Assembly: GCA_028277545.1 (NCBI GenBank)
Contig: JANQGB010000619.1
Location: 1 to 6,588, forward strand
Origin: Phycisphaerae bacterium
GTDB taxonomy: Bacteria > Planctomycetota > Phycisphaerae > UBA1845
DNA: 6,588 nt
Direction of reading: 5' to 3'
The notes beneath the pieces are model-generated. The model worked only from the letters and a program-made list of their open reading frames with translations. It had not been told where the DNA came from and did not search any database. Positions 5,430-6,588 of this stretch are shown here, one piece after another (positions within the stretch are counted from its first letter, which is position 1; the number at the start of each line of letters is the position of its first letter). The position numbers and the translations under genes were made by a program.

Positions 5430-6588
5430 ATGACACTATCCCAGTTCAGATACACATTGGCGGTGAGCCTGGCGCTGTGTTCGCCGGTCATCGCGCAGCA
5501 CAATTTCAGCGGTCCGGCGGACAATCCGGCCGCCGACTGTAACAGCAGTGGTATTGTCGGACCGGGCGTTGGCAGCAGCGGTTCATACTGGCACGTCAGC
5601 GAAGGCCAGGTCAACTTCTCTGGCGCGACGCTGTTCGCCAACTACTTCGAGACCGGCCAGTCCACGAACGACTGGCTCGACGTGGACGGCGATTGCTTCT
5701 GGGGGTACGACCCGTTTGGCCCTCCGTTTGCCGATCAGTTGGCGAAGGACGGCTTCTGGGGCAGCCCCTCTCGGTTGCCCTTCTCGAGCGGCGACGACAC
5801 GCCGTGGATGTTCCAGTACCGATCGGTTGGCTCGATCAACGGCTTCAAGGAGTTCCAGACCAGCCAGCTCTGCGATCAGATTCCGAACGACATCCCCAGC
5901 GAGGTGGGCATTCTGAACCGCTTCCCCTGGGCATCGGACGGTGAGCGGACCTACTCCGGCCCGCACGCCAACTGCAGCGGTACCCCCTTCACACCGTGCG
6001 AGGTCTGCGGTTCGTTCATGGACGTACCCAGCACCTGGGCCACCCAGAAGGGCGGCTCAGGCGGCACGTGTGAGGGCAACGGCGCTGCCTGTTTCACCAA
6101 CGCCGACTGTCCCGCAGGCGAGGAGTGTCTCGGCGGAGCCGCCTGGTTCCGCAAACCGTGTGAGGATCTGTACGGGGCCAATCCCGGCACCTCCTGCACC
6201 GGTTACGGGCAACTGCTTCCGCCCCTGGAGAAGGAGTGTGAAGAGAAGGCTTGTGCGGCGGCGGAGTGTTTCGTCGGTGTCTGCAACGATATCGACGCTC
6301 TTCCGTGTTCCACCAGTGACGACTGTGTCGCGGGGGTTGCCTGCATTAACACCAGCGTCGAGGACGCCTGCCTCTGCGAGGACGATTGTTTCGAAGGCGA
6401 GTGCGTTCCCGCCCGCCGCTGTAGCGATGCCCCCGCCATGGCCTGCACGACCGACGACGACTGCGCCGGGACGTGCGATCTGACCGGCACGCTGGTGGCA
6501 TGCGACAACTTCGAGGAGTGCTCGGAAGGCGGCGAGATCTGCGCCGGCGCCGGCACCTTCAATACCGCCTCGTTCAACGTGGACTACG
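5430..6588 (+). CDS. Exported cysteine-rich protein with divergent PstS/PBP-like motifs (3' end missing)
   Basis: An open frame of 386 codons runs off the right edge. Residues 1-22 form a Sec signal peptide (core TLAVSLALCSPVIA, likely cleavage VIA-QH); LALC is a poor lipobox, so a lipoprotein is unlikely. The mature N-terminal part has SGATLFANYF (64-73), WLDVDGDCFWGYD (82-94), FQYRSVGSINGFKEF (128-142), IPSEVGILNRF (154-164) and FMDVPSTW (196-203). SGATLF and YRSVGSINGF recall the GAGATFP and YQ-x-IGS-x-G-G motifs of PstS-type phosphate-binding proteins. This is my recognition of a divergent planctomycete PBP-like family, not a search result. From residue 182 to 371 there are 27 cysteines, many in C-x5-C units such as CFTNADCPAG (221-230), CSTSDDCVAG (293-302) and CTTDDDCAG (339-347). 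Even Cys spacing and export suggest disulfides. The Cys-rich block appears inserted between PBP-like motifs, though the missing C-terminus prevents proof. Phosphate binding is therefore only a hypothesis. Confidence 0.88.
   Translation, partial: MTLSQFRYTLAVSLALCSPVIAQHNFSGPADNPAADCNSSGIVGPGVGSSGSYWHVSEGQVNFSGATLFANYFETGQSTNDWLDVDGDCFWGYDPFGPPFADQLAKDGFWGSPSRLPFSSGDDTPWMFQYRSVGSINGFKEFQTSQLCDQIPNDIPSEVGILNRFPWASDGERTYSGPHANCSGTPFTPCEVCGSFMDVPSTWATQKGGSGGTCEGNGAACFTNADCPAGEECLGGAAWFRKPCEDLYGANPGTSCTGYGQLLPPLEKECEEKACAAAECFVGVCNDIDALPCSTSDDCVAGVACINTSVEDACLCEDDCFEGECVPARRCSDAPAMACTTDDDCAGTCDLTGTLVACDNFEECSEGGEICAGAGTFNTASFNVDY
6090..6542 (+). repeat. Degenerate cysteine repeats within the exported protein
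   Basis: At protein level, the units at C221, C293 and C339 share the pattern C-x-T-x-[AD]-D-C-x-A/G-G, with a third Cys 4-6 residues beyond the second. Related but looser units begin at C316 (C-x3-C-x4-C) and C358 (C-x5-C-x6-C). In DNA coordinates the clear units start at 6090, 6306 and 6444. The nucleotide copies are not near-identical, so this is an old protein repeat rather than recent tandem duplication. Similar short Cys knots occur in secreted proteins of planctomycetes and myxobacteria. Confidence 0.6.

Noticed and set aside
5941..6483. 180-residue + strand frame inside the cysteine-rich gene
   Set aside because: Ser/Arg/Pro-rich composition typical of a shifted frame; the frame starting at 5430 has a signal peptide, Cys periodicity and stays open to the edge.

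Overview
The window looks like chromosomal DNA from a GC-rich Planctomycetota bacterium, most likely of the Phycisphaerae type. The main reasons are a pseudopilin-like protein with the leader GFTLIELL followed by a hydrophobic helix ending in LLPSL, a C-terminal variant of the H-X9-DG pseudopilin motif, a secreted FG-GAP/VCBS repeat protein, and a cysteine-rich exported protein with phosphate-binding-protein-like motifs. This assignment rests on motif recognition only.

Layout: four protein genes lie on the + strand and none is credible on the - strand. (1) 4-1212: a soluble, probably TIM-barrel, glycoside-hydrolase-like conserved protein of about 402 residues whose true start may lie left of the window. 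(2) 1405-3792: a 795-residue exported protein with ten clear Asp-rich FG-GAP/VCBS calcium-loop repeats, probably a beta-propeller. (3) 4112-5167: a 351-residue pseudopilin-like membrane-anchored protein. (4) 5430-6588: the first 386 residues of an exported protein that runs off the right edge; it combines a divergent PstS/PBP-like framework with an unusually cysteine-rich central region (27 Cys in residues 182-371).

The gaps are 192, 319 and 262 bases, long enough for each gene to have its own promoter, so a tight operon is not evident. They hold several hairpins, two orphan Shine-Dalgarno-like stretches, an 11-base-period direct repeat upstream of the pseudopilin gene and a possible 10-codon leader ORF in front of the cysteine-rich gene. 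No tRNA, rRNA, CRISPR array, insertion sequence or phage gene was seen.

Functionally, three of the four genes encode proteins for the cell envelope or exterior. No catalytic partner or secretion machinery is present, so joint action is not demonstrated. The most distinctive item is the cysteine-rich PstS-like protein.
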